From Allium sativum (Eukaryota > Streptophyta > Magnoliopsida > Asparagales > Amaryllidaceae): DNA of 64,000 nt. Below the pieces are notes generated by a model that ran no database searches, was not told where the DNA came from, and was given only the letters and a program-made list of their open reading frames with translations. The stretch's first letter is position 1, and each line of letters starts with the position of its first letter. Both the position numbers and the translations under genes were made by a program. The stretch spans positions 151,894,197 to 151,958,196 of the forward strand of contig CM060924.1 in assembly GCA_030737875.1 (NCBI GenBank), read 5' to 3'. This document shows, piece after piece, positions 35,696 to 48,882 of the stretch.

Positions 35696-37616
35696 TGTGA
35701 AGACCCGCAACTTCCCCGTAAAGGAAAGCGTCGGATAGTTCGAGAACAAACCACAGCAGAACGCATACAGAAGAACATTTCATTGCTTATTACAACAATG
35801 CATCAGATTACAAGAATATACAGAGCATAAATGCATCTTACACAGAAATATCAGAGATTTAAATTACATTTAAATACATAGCAGCGGAAAATAATACCAT
35901 ACACAACTAGAAGAGATATACGGATACAAAGCTTTCCGGATATCGTTCCAGCTGTAAACCAGGATCCTGTGAATATAAATCTGCAAAACCAAAACTACTA
36001 GCTGCCCGTGTCGAAAATAAAGGCACCCAGAGTTTAGGTTAAAAACAATAAACTCCAGGTCAGTCATGTGACTGGTGTGAGAACTAAAACAGTTATTAAT
36101 CTTTATTTTAAATCATTAGGTAAATCAAGGGACCACGCCGTATAACACGGAACGGGTTTCCTCCCAAGAATACCAGTGCATAAAACAAACAGCGCAATGC
36201 TAAATAAAGAAAAATGAAGCTGTTATAAGACCCAGGTCCTATCACACAATGCAAACGCAAGCCGGGGGATAGGGTTTTCCCTTATAACAGCCAAAGAATG
36301 CTTGATACGTTTAAAACAAATCATTTGATACTATAATAAGTGCATAGTGTATAAAACAACTTCAAATCATAAGTATCAATCATAGGCGACATGAGCGTCC
36401 CATGCCACTATGTCGCCATATATAGGTTTACAAATAAAACCGCAAATGGCACGTATTTGGAAATTGGATTTCCGTCTATGAACCGAGGCAAAAGATAGTC
36501 CTCAACCGATTCGTGACTCTCTAGCCCGAGCCACAGGACCCAGACTCAGGTGGGCCCTTGGAGCGACAGGGCCGGTCCACCGATGTGGATTAAAATGCCT
36601 GAACACTACGTTTCCCCACCCTATGGGGTGTAAGTCTGGTCCGTCAGCCGACCAGAATGCATCGGCCGAAACCGATATAACCGAGGCGCCTCGCAACAGC
36701 AACAACCACATAAGTCAAACTCGTCAGGGCGTGTAAAACCACTGACGCCACTTCTAACTAGAAAGAAACGCAAGTCCTCCCTGAGGTCCGTCTCCCGTTT
36801 TTGGTTCATACCTGGTGTGAAACACGCGAGGTAAACGTTACACAAAGCTACGCCACAAAGGCCGTGCTTTGATCATCACCACAAGACTTTGCTTTTCAAC
36901 AGAAGCCTTGATCATTTGCATCTTAGCATGCCACACAGGCAAACCATCCTATGCAACCGATATCAGTCACACAGAATGAAATCCGATGTCAGACACACAG
37001 TCCATTTACAAGTCCGTCCTGGGTCTGAACGAAACCGGAGGCACCTAGTACCCCGCATATCCATCGATCTCCAAGTACGTCTGGACGATCACTAACTGTT
37101 TCCATCTTCTTGGGTGTACAGCCCAATCAAGATCATCAGTTATCACCCAAACGACGTGAAGACCTCCGGTCTTCGACCATCGTCTTCATCTTCGACTTAT
37201 CGTCGTATCAGTTATTCAGAATGGGATAAACCCGGCCTTTCCGAATAACTCGCGTATATATTATAAAAGTGTTACACAAACACAACATACGCCTCATTCC
37301 AACTCATTAGTCATTAACCGTAAATTAATCAAGAGAATAATTCCCCAAATATTAACCCCGAAGGCCGAAACCAACATCAGATCAATATCCAGAAAACCAT
37401 TCTACTTAGCTAACCGACAGTTAGTTTCTAAATTTCACGTTCAAATCTAATTAAAGATTTAACTATCGCCTGGAGCAAAACTGGTGATACTCCATTCTCG
37501 ATCTTTTCAATCTAATTAAAGATTCATTAAAACTCCACTTAGTTTTAATCTGTGACTGGGTTAAAGAATCAGTGTCATTTAAAACACGGTCCACGATAAA
37601 CCCAAAGTCACATCCC

Positions 37617-38227
37617 ATTAATTATCGGGTTAAAGAACAAGTGTTATTTAAAACACTGTTCACGATAAACCCAAAAATCAATATCCATTCAATTCCAATT
37701 AAATATTATTTAATTGGTACACTTTATTAAATCTAAATCAAAAGATTTAATCTTTTCCCAGCTGGGTTCAAGAACAGTGTTAGTGAAGACACCATTCACG
37801 ACAAACCCAAATCACATTCATTAATTATCGGGTTAAAGAACAAGTGTTATTTAAAACACTGTTCACGATAAACCCAAAAATCAATATCAATTCAATTCCA
37901 ATTAAATATCATTTAATTGGTACACTTCATTAAATCTAAATAAAAAGATTTAATCTTTTCTCAACTGGGTTCAAGAACAGTGTTAGTGAAGACACCATTC
38001 ACGACAAACCCAAATCACATTCGATTAATTATCGGGTTAAAGAACAAGTGTTATTTAAAACACTGTTCACGATAAACCCAAAAATCAATATCAATTCAAT
38101 TCCAATTAAATATCATTTAATTGGTACACTTCATTAAATCTAAATAAAAAGACTTAATCTTTTCTCAACTGGGTTCAAGAACAGTGTTAGTGAAGACACC
38201 ATTCACGACAAACCCAAATCACATTCG
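37617..38227. repeat. 204-bp tandem repeat, three copies, in the 3' giant LTR
   Basis: Unit starts at 37617, 37820 and 38024 with ATTAATTATCGGG. Each unit carries two imperfect hairpins: one pairs AACAAGTGTT with AACACTGTTC, the other pairs GGGTTCAAGAACAGTGTT with its downstream partner. A shorter, related block precedes the first unit (about 37550-37616). Confidence 0.88.
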
Positions 38228-39079
38228 ATATTCAATACAAGGCTCTGAATAGAAACTATATCGGCCTATATTCAATATCAAATTCTACGATTAACAAATG
38301 TCGTATTGGAAATAACGATATACATATATATCTTTCAAATTTCCATAACAACACCTGTAATATCACGAATTCCAACATCGAAATATTCCGAAGACAATTT
38401 CGATTCAAATCCACTCCAATGCAATCATTGGAAATTTTGGTTATTTTCAAAACCATTTCAAATTCAATTTATTTATTTAAAAATAAATAGAATTATAATT
38501 CTAGTTCAAAACTAGTTTATTTCGATAAAAATCTATTTTTATCTTTTCAAATATGGAGTTTTTCATCCCAAACTTTCACAAATCATTTCTTATGATTTTA
38601 CACAAATTATTACTATTTTTAATAATTTTATCAAGGCCCGTACGGTCGATTTCCATTAACGGCCATCGAACTGCACTTACAGCGACCTTTTTCGAATTTG
38701 ATTTGGACGTATCTCCAAATCCAACCGTTAGATTTCAAATTTCTAACATTCATTAGAAAGCTCTTTTCGATACGAACCCAACGGTTCCGGTTTTAGGAGA
38801 ATCCGACGGTCGGATCTCCCGTAATGTCCGTTTTAAATAAATGGTCGAAATTCGCGAACTGCCGCGGCGCGGCGCGTTCTATTCAGGCCATTATATTATA
38901 TATATAATATATATTTCATCGATTTCTATTTAAAACGAATTATATAAATAGTTTTGAATTCGTTTCAAAAACAATTTCAACTTCCTTTTCAATTCAAATC
39001 AAAATTGAATTCTTCTTTATAAATTCGTTTTAAAATTCATTTCTATTCAATTCAAATTTCAATTCAATTTGAATTCATT

Positions 39080-39271
39080 TCAATTTGTTTTCAATTCAAT
39101 TCGAAATCGTTTTCAATTCAATTCATTTCGAAATCGTTTTCAATTCAATTCAATTCGAAATCGTTTTCAATTCAATTCAATTCGAAATCGTTTTCAATTC
39201 AATTCATTTCGAAATCGTTTTCAATTCAATTCATTTCGAAATCGTTTTCAATTCAATTCATTTCGAAATCA
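39080..39271. repeat. 27-bp tandem array in the 3' giant LTR
   Basis: CGAAATCG recurs at 39102, 39129, 39156, 39183, 39210, 39237 and 39264, exactly 27 bp apart, with TTTTCAATTCAATTCA between. The period is a multiple of three, so it opens repetitive frames in two phases; these are by-products of the repeat. Confidence 0.95.
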
Positions 39272-40380
39272 CTTAAAATTGATATAAATATCGTTCACGT
39301 CAAAATGGCGTCAATCTAATCAACACGGCTTCATAAATTTCTATTTTCAAATATTCTATTTCAAATATTTCTTTTTCAAATATTTCTTTTTCAAAACTGG
39401 AATGAGGCCCAATCAATTACCATATAAAGTTAATTATATGGACTTTCATACAACACATGTATATAATAACATTGAAAATAATCAACCATCAACCAAAGTG
39501 CACTACACTGTATAAGCATCAAATATAGATATCTAACGCTTACAACAGCATGTCAATCAATCGATCGACATATTTAATCAATCAGGATGAGTGAACTTCA
39601 AATTTCATCCCAACACCCGTGTGGGGTTTCAAACAATCAAACACCTATTTTGTGCTGTTGGGCGATGTGTAAAATTTATCGTCCCAATCAATGTCATTCA
39701 AATAGGTGTACATAAACAAACCGTCCGGTTTATAAATGAAAATTTTATTTTATTCACTTCACGTTAAAAATTATATTTTTAACGATAAAACATTTTATTT
39801 CAATTTACGAATTTCTATTCAATTCATTTATTCTATAAAATGATATTTTTATTTTTCTAACATATTTTAGAAAATTTCGGCGGCATAACGGCACGATACT
39901 AGAAACGGGACGAGGCCTAGCCTTATCCCCGGTCTAGTGAAGGCCCACGCCATTCACACATCAATCAAATCAATTCGTTATGCAAACCACAAAATTTGGA
40001 GTAAGGGTCTAACCTAGCCTTACTCCTTCGCCTTATAACGGCGCACGTCTAATCCTAACCAATTTATCGATTTGATTTTTCACACCACAAATCACATTCA
40101 AACCAATATCGCAATCAATCACCAAACAGTCAAACAAACAAGTCCATGGTCTGTGGACGATTGTGTCGGGTGCTACTAAGCACCGTCTGCATCCTAGTAT
40201 ATATATATATAACTAGAAAAAGAAAGTGAAAGGTGAGAAATTCTCACATATAGCTATCCTAGCTCCACGGCTCTTCATTTGCAGAAGTCTTCGCCGTTTT
40301 CGCATCTTCGTCAGCTTCGTTGCTGCTTTCACTACATACGTAAAAATCACATTTTTACTTCGCTATTCAATATTTAAAAA

Positions 40381-40530
40381 TCGAATTTTTAGTTCAAAGT
40401 TCAATATATAAAAATCGAATTTTTATTTCAAAGTTCAATATATAAAAATCGAATTTTTATTTCAAAGTTCAATATATAAAAATCGAATTTTTATTTCAAA
40501 GTTCAACATATATAAAAATCGAATTTTTAT
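40381..40530. repeat. 34-bp tandem array in the 3' giant LTR
   Basis: TCGAATTTTTA recurs at 40381, 40415, 40449, 40483 and 40519 with TTCAAAGTTCAATATA between. Each unit holds the palindrome AAAAATCGAATTTTT. Confidence 0.93.
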
Positions 40531-40979
40531 TATTATGTTATATAGATAAAAACTATATTTTTATCACGCTATTTTTTTTTTTATAAAGATTTCGCCATTA
40601 TAAAAATTACCACTTTATCTCAACGTATATGAAATAAAAATCAGATTTTTATTTCGTTACATACACAAAGATGATATTTTTATATTCTCTATCATGTAAA
40701 AATTATATTTTTAATACTTTAAAAATATAAAAATCATATTTTTAATATTCCTATATAGTAAAGACTATATTTTTAATACTTTATTAAAAAATATAAAAAC
40801 TATATTTTTAATATTCCTATATGATATAAAATCCTAACCTTACAGTTTTATAAAAATAAAATCGAAATTAGCTTTATATACTTTTCAAATTCAGTTTTTC
40901 TCACTTTTAAATTAAAAATAAAATAAAGTAAAGAAAGAAAAGAAAGAAAAAAACTTACTTCATCGAAGAAAAAAAAAAA

Positions 40980-41290
40980 GGGGCATCGATGTCTGCGGAG
41001 GGGATGAACTTCAGTACCGGAGTCAGACGAGGCCAGGGTGGGGAGCAGCGTCGGCGGCTCGACCTCGGGCTGGAGGCGGCGGCGTCCTAGGGTTTCAGGG
41101 AGGCGCGATTTCGGTTCTTCGATGGGAGAAGACTTCGCGCGAGTGAAGCAGCAGAGGGGGGGGCGGAGGTTGAACGGAGGAGGCGGCGCGCGAGGGGGGG
41201 GGCGGGCGGCGCTGGCCTCGAACGGCACCTTCGATCGCCTTCTCCCTTTTTTTTTTTATGAAATGATTTCTGTTTGAACGGGGGGGGCCA
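40980..41290 (-). promoter_or_regulatory. GC-rich gene-leader-like island in the 3' giant LTR
   Basis: An abrupt GC-rich block in an AT-rich LTR, about 0.95-1.25 kb from the LTR start in element orientation. On the minus strand it reads as a C- and CG-rich leader containing the telo-box AAACCCTA (complement at 41088-41095) and, at its downstream end, GAAGTAAGTTT, which resembles a splice donor. This composition is typical of plant transcription start regions and first exons, so it may hold the start site of the element or captured gene sequence. A proline-rich frame across it (about 40848-41228) has no identifiable domain. Function is inferred. Confidence 0.45.
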
Positions 41291-42225
41291 GAACCAATAA
41301 AGGGGGGAGAAAGAAATTTTTTATTAATTTAATTATTTAATTATTTTATTTTAATTCAAAAGTCTACATTTTCGATCGACCTCTAAAAGAGGTCCACCGC
41401 CTGTCGTCCCTAGCGTTTAACCCCCATTCCGAACACAATGGGATATGTATCGTCCGCTGATTCGGCCGTTACAATCAGTTTCCGTTGAATTTTCTTTTAA
41501 ATCATTATATTGAATTTTAAACGCACATTTCAAATTACCGGGGTCACATACTAACTAGAAAAATTCCAGAAAAATATTTTCTAGCTTCGTATTGACGATA
41601 CGGTCCTAACAAAACTAGTTTCGTCGAATTCTGAGACCGTTAGAAAAATGGCCAATTTCCAGTCGACTAAAATCAACTGAAACTGGTCAAACGCGTTTTC
41701 CTTTGCTACTCTCACATATTGATTCGAAAAATTATGAAATTTGGAATCTAGCAATAACTTGACACCACGGACCCAACAAAACTGGTTTCGTCGAAATCCG
41801 AGGTCGTTTGCAAAATGTCCATTTTTAAGGGCCTGAATTCCATAGCGACTATTCAGAATTTTCAACTGGACATATCTTATCATTTCTAAGATGAAATCTC
41901 AGTTTGTTAACTTCGTTACAAAGATATTCACTATTAGATTCCATTATTTTTGGTTTCACTAAAATCCGGATTGTTTTGCACCCGGTACATTCACTTGAAG
42001 TTTGAAATCGAATTATCGAACTACCGCGCCATTTTCAATTCTATTTATAATTATATATAAATATTTTATATTCTAACGACGACGCGTATAATATATACGT
42101 CGAATTATATTCAAAATAAATTTCTCGTCGATTATATTTAAAATAATTCATTTTAAATAATCAAAATTCGCTAAAATTGCCAAAATAAAATTTTCAAACT
42201 GGCTCGCATTTTACGGGTTGTTACA

Positions 42226-42238
42226 ATCTCCCCCACTT
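42226..42238 (-). other. Polypurine tract of the giant-LTR element
   Basis: AAGTGGGGGAGAT on the minus strand directly before TGTAACAACCCG of the 3' LTR; identical in the copy at 62188-62200. Confidence 0.9.
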
Positions 42239-43242
42239 AAAACTTTTCGTCCCCGAAAAGGAACAAAGTCGAAAGTGGTTTGATTATTCAACTCTACGCT
42301 CGGTCTGGCTTCCATTCTCCAACTCTTTAGTTTCTGAGAATTTTCAAAATTTCAAAAATTTGGCTAACACCCTAAATTTTTGAAAAATTTCGCCATAACC
42401 TCCCCTGCAATGGGAGCATCGGGGAATTTCAAATAGCTTCCCCGGTCCTTCAGATCTCAAAAAGAAAAAGAAAAAGCCAAGCGGCTAGCCAATAGGCTCA
42501 CAAAATCATCATCACCCAAACAAAACAGGAAATTATGTAATAAACATGTACCTATTTGTCGGGCAAACAAATTTTATCCTTCGGCTCTAGCCTCTTTGCT
42601 ATAACCTGTTCAATGATATATATGTATATGCAAGCAAATGCGACCAAATTTCAATACAATTCAATATTTGGTTTAATTAGGCATAATGGTTCAAAATTAT
42701 CAAACAATTAAACAAACAACACAAACATCAATCAATTAGTGAATTAGAGTTTCAAATTCATAATTTTGATACATATACAAAAATCAGGTTTTTGATGCCA
42801 ATTCACAACAATAGGCCCTATCTAATTTTGGTTCTCACACCAGTCTAATGGAAATATATAGAAATCTCCCTTTCGTCACTCGAACATAAATTCTGATGAC
42901 GATGCATCAATCATCAGAGTTCTCTCCGGGCGACTAGAAGGTGATTCTATATCTATCCAGTATATTAAAATTTCGAATACACGCGGATCAGACGTATACG
43001 CAAAATCTATATATACTGGATTGTCCACATCAATATAAATAAATAATCAAATACGAATAGTTGACTTAGATTTTCAAAACAAAATTGTTTTCATTTGAAA
43101 AATATACTCTTCACACCCGTTCTAGGATACTACTGATCCCATCTCTAACGAGTCATTCTAATTGGATATTACTAATCCAATATCTGATGAATTCTTTCGT
43201 AAGGTTCTAATGTGCCTTGTTCTCTGAGCTTTGTAAACCAAA

Positions 43243-43254
43243 GCTCTGATACCA
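43243..43254 (-). other. Primer-binding site of the giant-LTR element (TGGTATCAGAGC)
   Basis: Exact initiator-Met-type primer site, two bases inside the 5' LTR terminus at 43257. Confidence 0.93.
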
Positions 43255-45207
43255 AATGTGACGGCAAGGAATCTCGCTCGGTCCCAACCAGTCGCTAAAC
43301 CGACTCAGGCCGCTCGAAACGCCCTATCGTTTGAGAACAGGCCACAACAGAACGCATACAGAAGAACATTTCATTGCTTATTACAACAATGCATCAGATT
43401 ACAAGAATATACAGAGCATAAATGCATCTTACACAGAAATATCAGAGATTTAAATTACATTTAAATACATAGCAGCGGAAAATAATACCATACACAACTA
43501 GAAGAGATATACGGATACAAAGCTTTCCGGATATCGTTCCAGCTGTAAACCAGGATCCTGTGAATATAAATCTGCAAAACCAAAACTACTAGCTGCCCGT
43601 GTCGAAAATAAAGGCACCCAGAGTTTAGGTTAAAAACAATAAACTCCAGGTCAGTCATGTGACTGGTGTGAGAACTAAAACAGTTATTAATCTTTATTTT
43701 AAATCATTAGGTAAATCAAGGGACCACGCCGTATAACACGGAACGGGTTTCCTCCCAAGAATACCAGTGCATAAAACAAACAGCGCAATGCTAAATAAAG
43801 AAAAATGAAGCTGTTATAAGACCCAGGTCCTATCACACAATGCAAACGCAAGCCGGGGGATAGGGTTTTCCCTTATAACAGCCAAAGAATGCTTGATACG
43901 TTTAAAACAAATCATTTGATACTATAATAAGTGCATAGTGTATAAAACAACTTCAAATCATAAGTATCAATCATAGGCGACATGAGCGTCCCATGCCACT
44001 ATGTCGCCATATATAGGTTTACAAATAAAACCGCAAATGGCACGTATTTGGAAATTGGATTTCCGTCTATGAACCGAGGCAAAAGATAGTCCTCAACCGA
44101 TTCGTGACTCTCTAGCCCGAGCCACAGGACCCAGACTCAGGTGGGCCCTTGGAGCGACAGGGCCGGTCCACCGATGTGGATTAAAATGCCTGAACACTAC
44201 GTTTCCCCACCCTATGGGGTGTAAGTCTGGTCCGTCAGCCGACCAGAATGCATCGGCCGAAACCGATATAACCGAGGCGCCTCGCAACAGCAACAACCAC
44301 ATAAGTCAAACTCGTCAGGGCGTGTAAAACCACTGACGCCACTTCTAACTAGAAAGAAACGCAAGTCCTCCCTGAGGTCCGTCTCCCGTTTTTGGTTCAT
44401 ACCTGGTGTGAAACACGCGAGGTAAACGTTACACAAAGCTACGCCACAAAGGCCGTGCTTTGATCATCACCACAAGACTTTGCTTTTCAACAGAAGCCTT
44501 GATCATTTGCATCTTAGCATGCCACACAGGCAAACCATCCTATGCAACCGATATCAGTCACACAGAATGAAATCCGATGTCAGACACACAGTCCATTTAC
44601 AAGTCCGTCCTGGGTCTGAACGAAACCGGAGGCACCTAGTACCCCGCATATCCATCGATCTCCAAGTACGTCTGGACGATCACTAACTGTTTCCATCTTC
44701 TTGGGTGTACAGCCCAATCAAGATCATCAGTTATCACCCAAACGACGTGAAGACCTCCGGTCTTCGACCATCGTCTTCATCTTCGACTTATCGTCGTATC
44801 AGTTATTCAGAATGGGATAAACCCGGCCTTTCCGAATAACTCGCGTATATATTATAAAAGTGTTACACAAACACAACATACGCCTCATTCCAACTCATTA
44901 GTCATTAACCGTAAATTAATCAAGAGAATAATTCCCCAAATATTAACCCCGAAGGCCGAAACCAACATCAGATCAATATCCAGAAAACCATTCTACTTAG
45001 CTAACCGACAGTTAGTTTCTAAATTTCACGTTCAAATCTAATTAAAGATTTAACTATCGCCTGGAGCAAAACTGGTGATACTCCATTCTCGATCTTTTCA
45101 ATCTAATTAAAGATTCATTAAAACTCCACTTAGTTTTAATCTGTGACTGGGTTAAAGAATCAGTGTCATTTAAAACACGGTCCACGATAAACCCAAAGTC
45201 ACATCCC

Positions 45208-45818
45208 ATTAATTATCGGGTTAAAGAACAAGTGTTATTTAAAACACTGTTCACGATAAACCCAAAAATCAATATCCATTCAATTCCAATTAAATATTAT
45301 TTAATTGGTACACTTTATTAAATCTAAATCAAAAGATTTAATCTTTTCCCAGCTGGGTTCAAGAACAGTGTTAGTGAAGACACCATTCACGACAAACCCA
45401 AATCACATTCATTAATTATCGGGTTAAAGAACAAGTGTTATTTAAAACACTGTTCACGATAAACCCAAAAATCAATATCAATTCAATTCCAATTAAATAT
45501 CATTTAATTGGTACACTTCATTAAATCTAAATAAAAAGATTTAATCTTTTCTCAACTGGGTTCAAGAACAGTGTTAGTGAAGACACCATTCACGACAAAC
45601 CCAAATCACATTCGATTAATTATCGGGTTAAAGAACAAGTGTTATTTAAAACACTGTTCACGATAAACCCAAAAATCAATATCAATTCAATTCCAATTAA
45701 ATATCATTTAATTGGTACACTTCATTAAATCTAAATAAAAAGACTTAATCTTTTCTCAACTGGGTTCAAGAACAGTGTTAGTGAAGACACCATTCACGAC
45801 AAACCCAAATCACATTCG
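45208..45818. repeat. 204-bp tandem repeat, three copies, in the 5' giant LTR
   Basis: Copy of 37617-38227 at the LTR offset; same number of units, hence no change since insertion. Confidence 0.88.
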
Positions 45819-46670
45819 ATATTCAATACAAGGCTCTGAATAGAAACTATATCGGCCTATATTCAATATCAAATTCTACGATTAACAAATGTCGTATTGG
45901 AAATAACGATATACATATATATCTTTCAAATTTCCATAACAACACCTGTAATATCACGAATTCCAACATCGAAATATTCCGAAGACAATTTCGATTCAAA
46001 TCCACTCCAATGCAATCATTGGAAATTTTGGTTATTTTCAAAACCATTTCAAATTCAATTTATTTATTTAAAAATAAATAGAATTATAATTCTAGTTCAA
46101 AACTAGTTTATTTCGATAAAAATCTATTTTTATCTTTTCAAATATGGAGTTTTTCATCCCAAACTTTCACAAATCATTTCTTATGATTTTACACAAATTA
46201 TTACTATTTTTAATAATTTTATCAAGGCCCGTACGGTCGATTTCCATTAACGGCCATCGAACTGCACTTACAGCGACCTTTTTCGAATTTGATTTGGACG
46301 TATCTCCAAATCCAACCGTTAGATTTCAAATTTCTAACATTCATTAGAAAGCTCTTTTCGATACGAACCCAACGGTTCCGGTTTTAGGAGAATCCGACGG
46401 TCGGATCTCCCGTAATGTCCGTTTTAAATAAATGGTCGAAATTCGCGAACTGCCGCGGCGCGGCGCGTTCTATTCAGGCCATTATATTATATATATAATA
46501 TATATTTCATCGATTTCTATTTAAAACGAATTATATAAATAGTTTTGAATTCGTTTCAAAAACAATTTCAACTTCCTTTTCAATTCAAATCAAAATTGAA
46601 TTCTTCTTTATAAATTCGTTTTAAAATTCATTTCTATTCAATTCAAATTTCAATTCAATTTGAATTCATT

Positions 46671-46862
46671 TCAATTTGTTTTCAATTCAATTCGAAATCG
46701 TTTTCAATTCAATTCATTTCGAAATCGTTTTCAATTCAATTCAATTCGAAATCGTTTTCAATTCAATTCAATTCGAAATCGTTTTCAATTCAATTCATTT
46801 CGAAATCGTTTTCAATTCAATTCATTTCGAAATCGTTTTCAATTCAATTCATTTCGAAATCA
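46671..46862. repeat. 27-bp tandem array in the 5' giant LTR
   Basis: Same array and copy number as 39080-39271. Confidence 0.95.
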
Positions 46863-47971
46863 CTTAAAATTGATATAAATATCGTTCACGTCAAAATGGC
46901 GTCAATCTAATCAACACGGCTTCATAAATTTCTATTTTCAAATATTCTATTTCAAATATTTCTTTTTCAAATATTTCTTTTTCAAAACTGGAATGAGGCC
47001 CAATCAATTACCATATAAAGTTAATTATATGGACTTTCATACAACACATGTATATAATAACATTGAAAATAATCAACCATCAACCAAAGTGCACTACACT
47101 GTATAAGCATCAAATATAGATATCTAACGCTTACAACAGCATGTCAATCAATCGATCGACATATTTAATCAATCAGGATGAGTGAACTTCAAATTTCATC
47201 CCAACACCCGTGTGGGGTTTCAAACAATCAAACACCTATTTTGTGCTGTTGGGCGATGTGTAAAATTTATCGTCCCAATCAATGTCATTCAAATAGGTGT
47301 ACATAAACAAACCGTCCGGTTTATAAATGAAAATTTTATTTTATTCACTTCACGTTAAAAATTATATTTTTAACGATAAAACATTTTATTTCAATTTACG
47401 AATTTCTATTCAATTCATTTATTCTATAAAATGATATTTTTATTTTTCTAACATATTTTAGAAAATTTCGGCGGCATAACGGCACGATACTAGAAACGGG
47501 ACGAGGCCTAGCCTTATCCCCGGTCTAGTGAAGGCCCACGCCATTCACACATCAATCAAATCAATTCGTTATGCAAACCACAAAATTTGGAGTAAGGGTC
47601 TAACCTAGCCTTACTCCTTCGCCTTATAACGGCGCACGTCTAATCCTAACCAATTTATCGATTTGATTTTTCACACCACAAATCACATTCAAACCAATAT
47701 CGCAATCAATCACCAAACAGTCAAACAAACAAGTCCATGGTCTGTGGACGATTGTGTCGGGTGCTACTAAGCACCGTCTGCATCCTAGTATATATATATA
47801 TAACTAGAAAAAGAAAGTGAAAGGTGAGAAATTCTCACATATAGCTATCCTAGCTCCACGGCTCTTCATTTGCAGAAGTCTTCGCCGTTTTCGCATCTTC
47901 GTCAGCTTCGTTGCTGCTTTCACTACATACGTAAAAATCACATTTTTACTTCGCTATTCAATATTTAAAAA

Positions 47972-48121
47972 TCGAATTTTTAGTTCAAAGTTCAATATAT
48001 AAAAATCGAATTTTTATTTCAAAGTTCAATATATAAAAATCGAATTTTTATTTCAAAGTTCAATATATAAAAATCGAATTTTTATTTCAAAGTTCAACAT
48101 ATATAAAAATCGAATTTTTAT
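47972..48121. repeat. 34-bp tandem array in the 5' giant LTR
   Basis: Same array and copy number as 40381-40530. Confidence 0.93.
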
Positions 48122-48570
48122 TATTATGTTATATAGATAAAAACTATATTTTTATCACGCTATTTTTTTTTTTATAAAGATTTCGCCATTATAAAAATTA
48201 CCACTTTATCTCAACGTATATGAAATAAAAATCAGATTTTTATTTCGTTACATACACAAAGATGATATTTTTATATTCTCTATCATGTAAAAATTATATT
48301 TTTAATACTTTAAAAATATAAAAATCATATTTTTAATATTCCTATATAGTAAAGACTATATTTTTAATACTTTATTAAAAAATATAAAAACTATATTTTT
48401 AATATTCCTATATGATATAAAATCCTAACCTTACAGTTTTATAAAAATAAAATCGAAATTAGCTTTATATACTTTTCAAATTCAGTTTTTCTCACTTTTA
48501 AATTAAAAATAAAATAAAGTAAAGAAAGAAAAGAAAGAAAAAAACTTACTTCATCGAAGAAAAAAAAAAG

Positions 48571-48882
48571 GGGGCATCGATGTCTGCGGAGGGGATGAAC
48601 TTCAGTACCGGAGTCAGACGAGGCCAGGGTGGGGAGCAGCGTCGGCGGCTCGACCTCGGGCTGGAGGCGGCGGCGTCCTAGGGTTTCAGGGAGGCGCGAT
48701 TTCGGTTCTTCGATGGGAGAAGACTTCGCGCGAGTGAAGCAGCAGAGGGGGGGGCGGAGGTTGAACGGAGGAGGCGGCGCGCGAGGGGGGGGGGCGGGCG
48801 GCGCTGGCCTCGAACGGCACCTTCGATCGCCTTCTCCCTTTTTTTTTTTATGAAATGATTTCTGTTTGAACGGGGGGGGCCA
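48571..48882 (-). promoter_or_regulatory. GC-rich gene-leader-like island in the 5' giant LTR
   Basis: Copy of 40980-41290. As the 5' LTR this is the one expected to drive transcription. It differs from the other copy only in the lengths of A and G homopolymers. Confidence 0.45.

Larger units (their letters stand above)
35696..42225 (-). repeat. 3' LTR of the giant-LTR element
   Basis: 6,530 bp. In plus-strand coordinates it holds three copies of a 204-bp tandem unit (37617-38227), a 27-bp tandem array (39080-39271), a 34-bp tandem array (40381-40530), a GC-rich island (about 40980-41290) and the conserved terminal region shared with 1-529. The short open frames within it have no recognisable products. 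Confidence 0.93.
42226..43256 (-). other. Internal region of the giant-LTR element, 1,031 bp, non-coding
   Basis: The whole interior between the LTRs. No open frame of note and no gag or pol similarity. It begins (element orientation) with the primer-binding site followed by TTTGGTTTACAAAGCTCAG and ends with CGAAAAGTTTTAAGTGGGGG. A recognisable homologue of equal length lies at 61155-62200 in the other copy. The conserved stretch after the primer site may act in packaging, but that is a guess. Confidence 0.9.

Noticed and set aside
39080..39271. Regular repeats that might be taken for a CRISPR array
   Set aside because: The units are contiguous and there are no unique spacers; this is a tandem repeat in a plant retrotransposon.
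39069..39287. Open frame with a repeated Asn-Arg-Phe-Gln-Phe pattern, and a second phase of the same
   Set aside because: It is the translation of an exact 27-bp tandem repeat inside an LTR; there is no start context or similarity to a protein.
40848..41228. Proline-rich 126-codon open frame in the giant LTR
   Set aside because: It follows from the GC-rich composition of the island, has homopolymer runs and no domain; kept only as a leader-like island.
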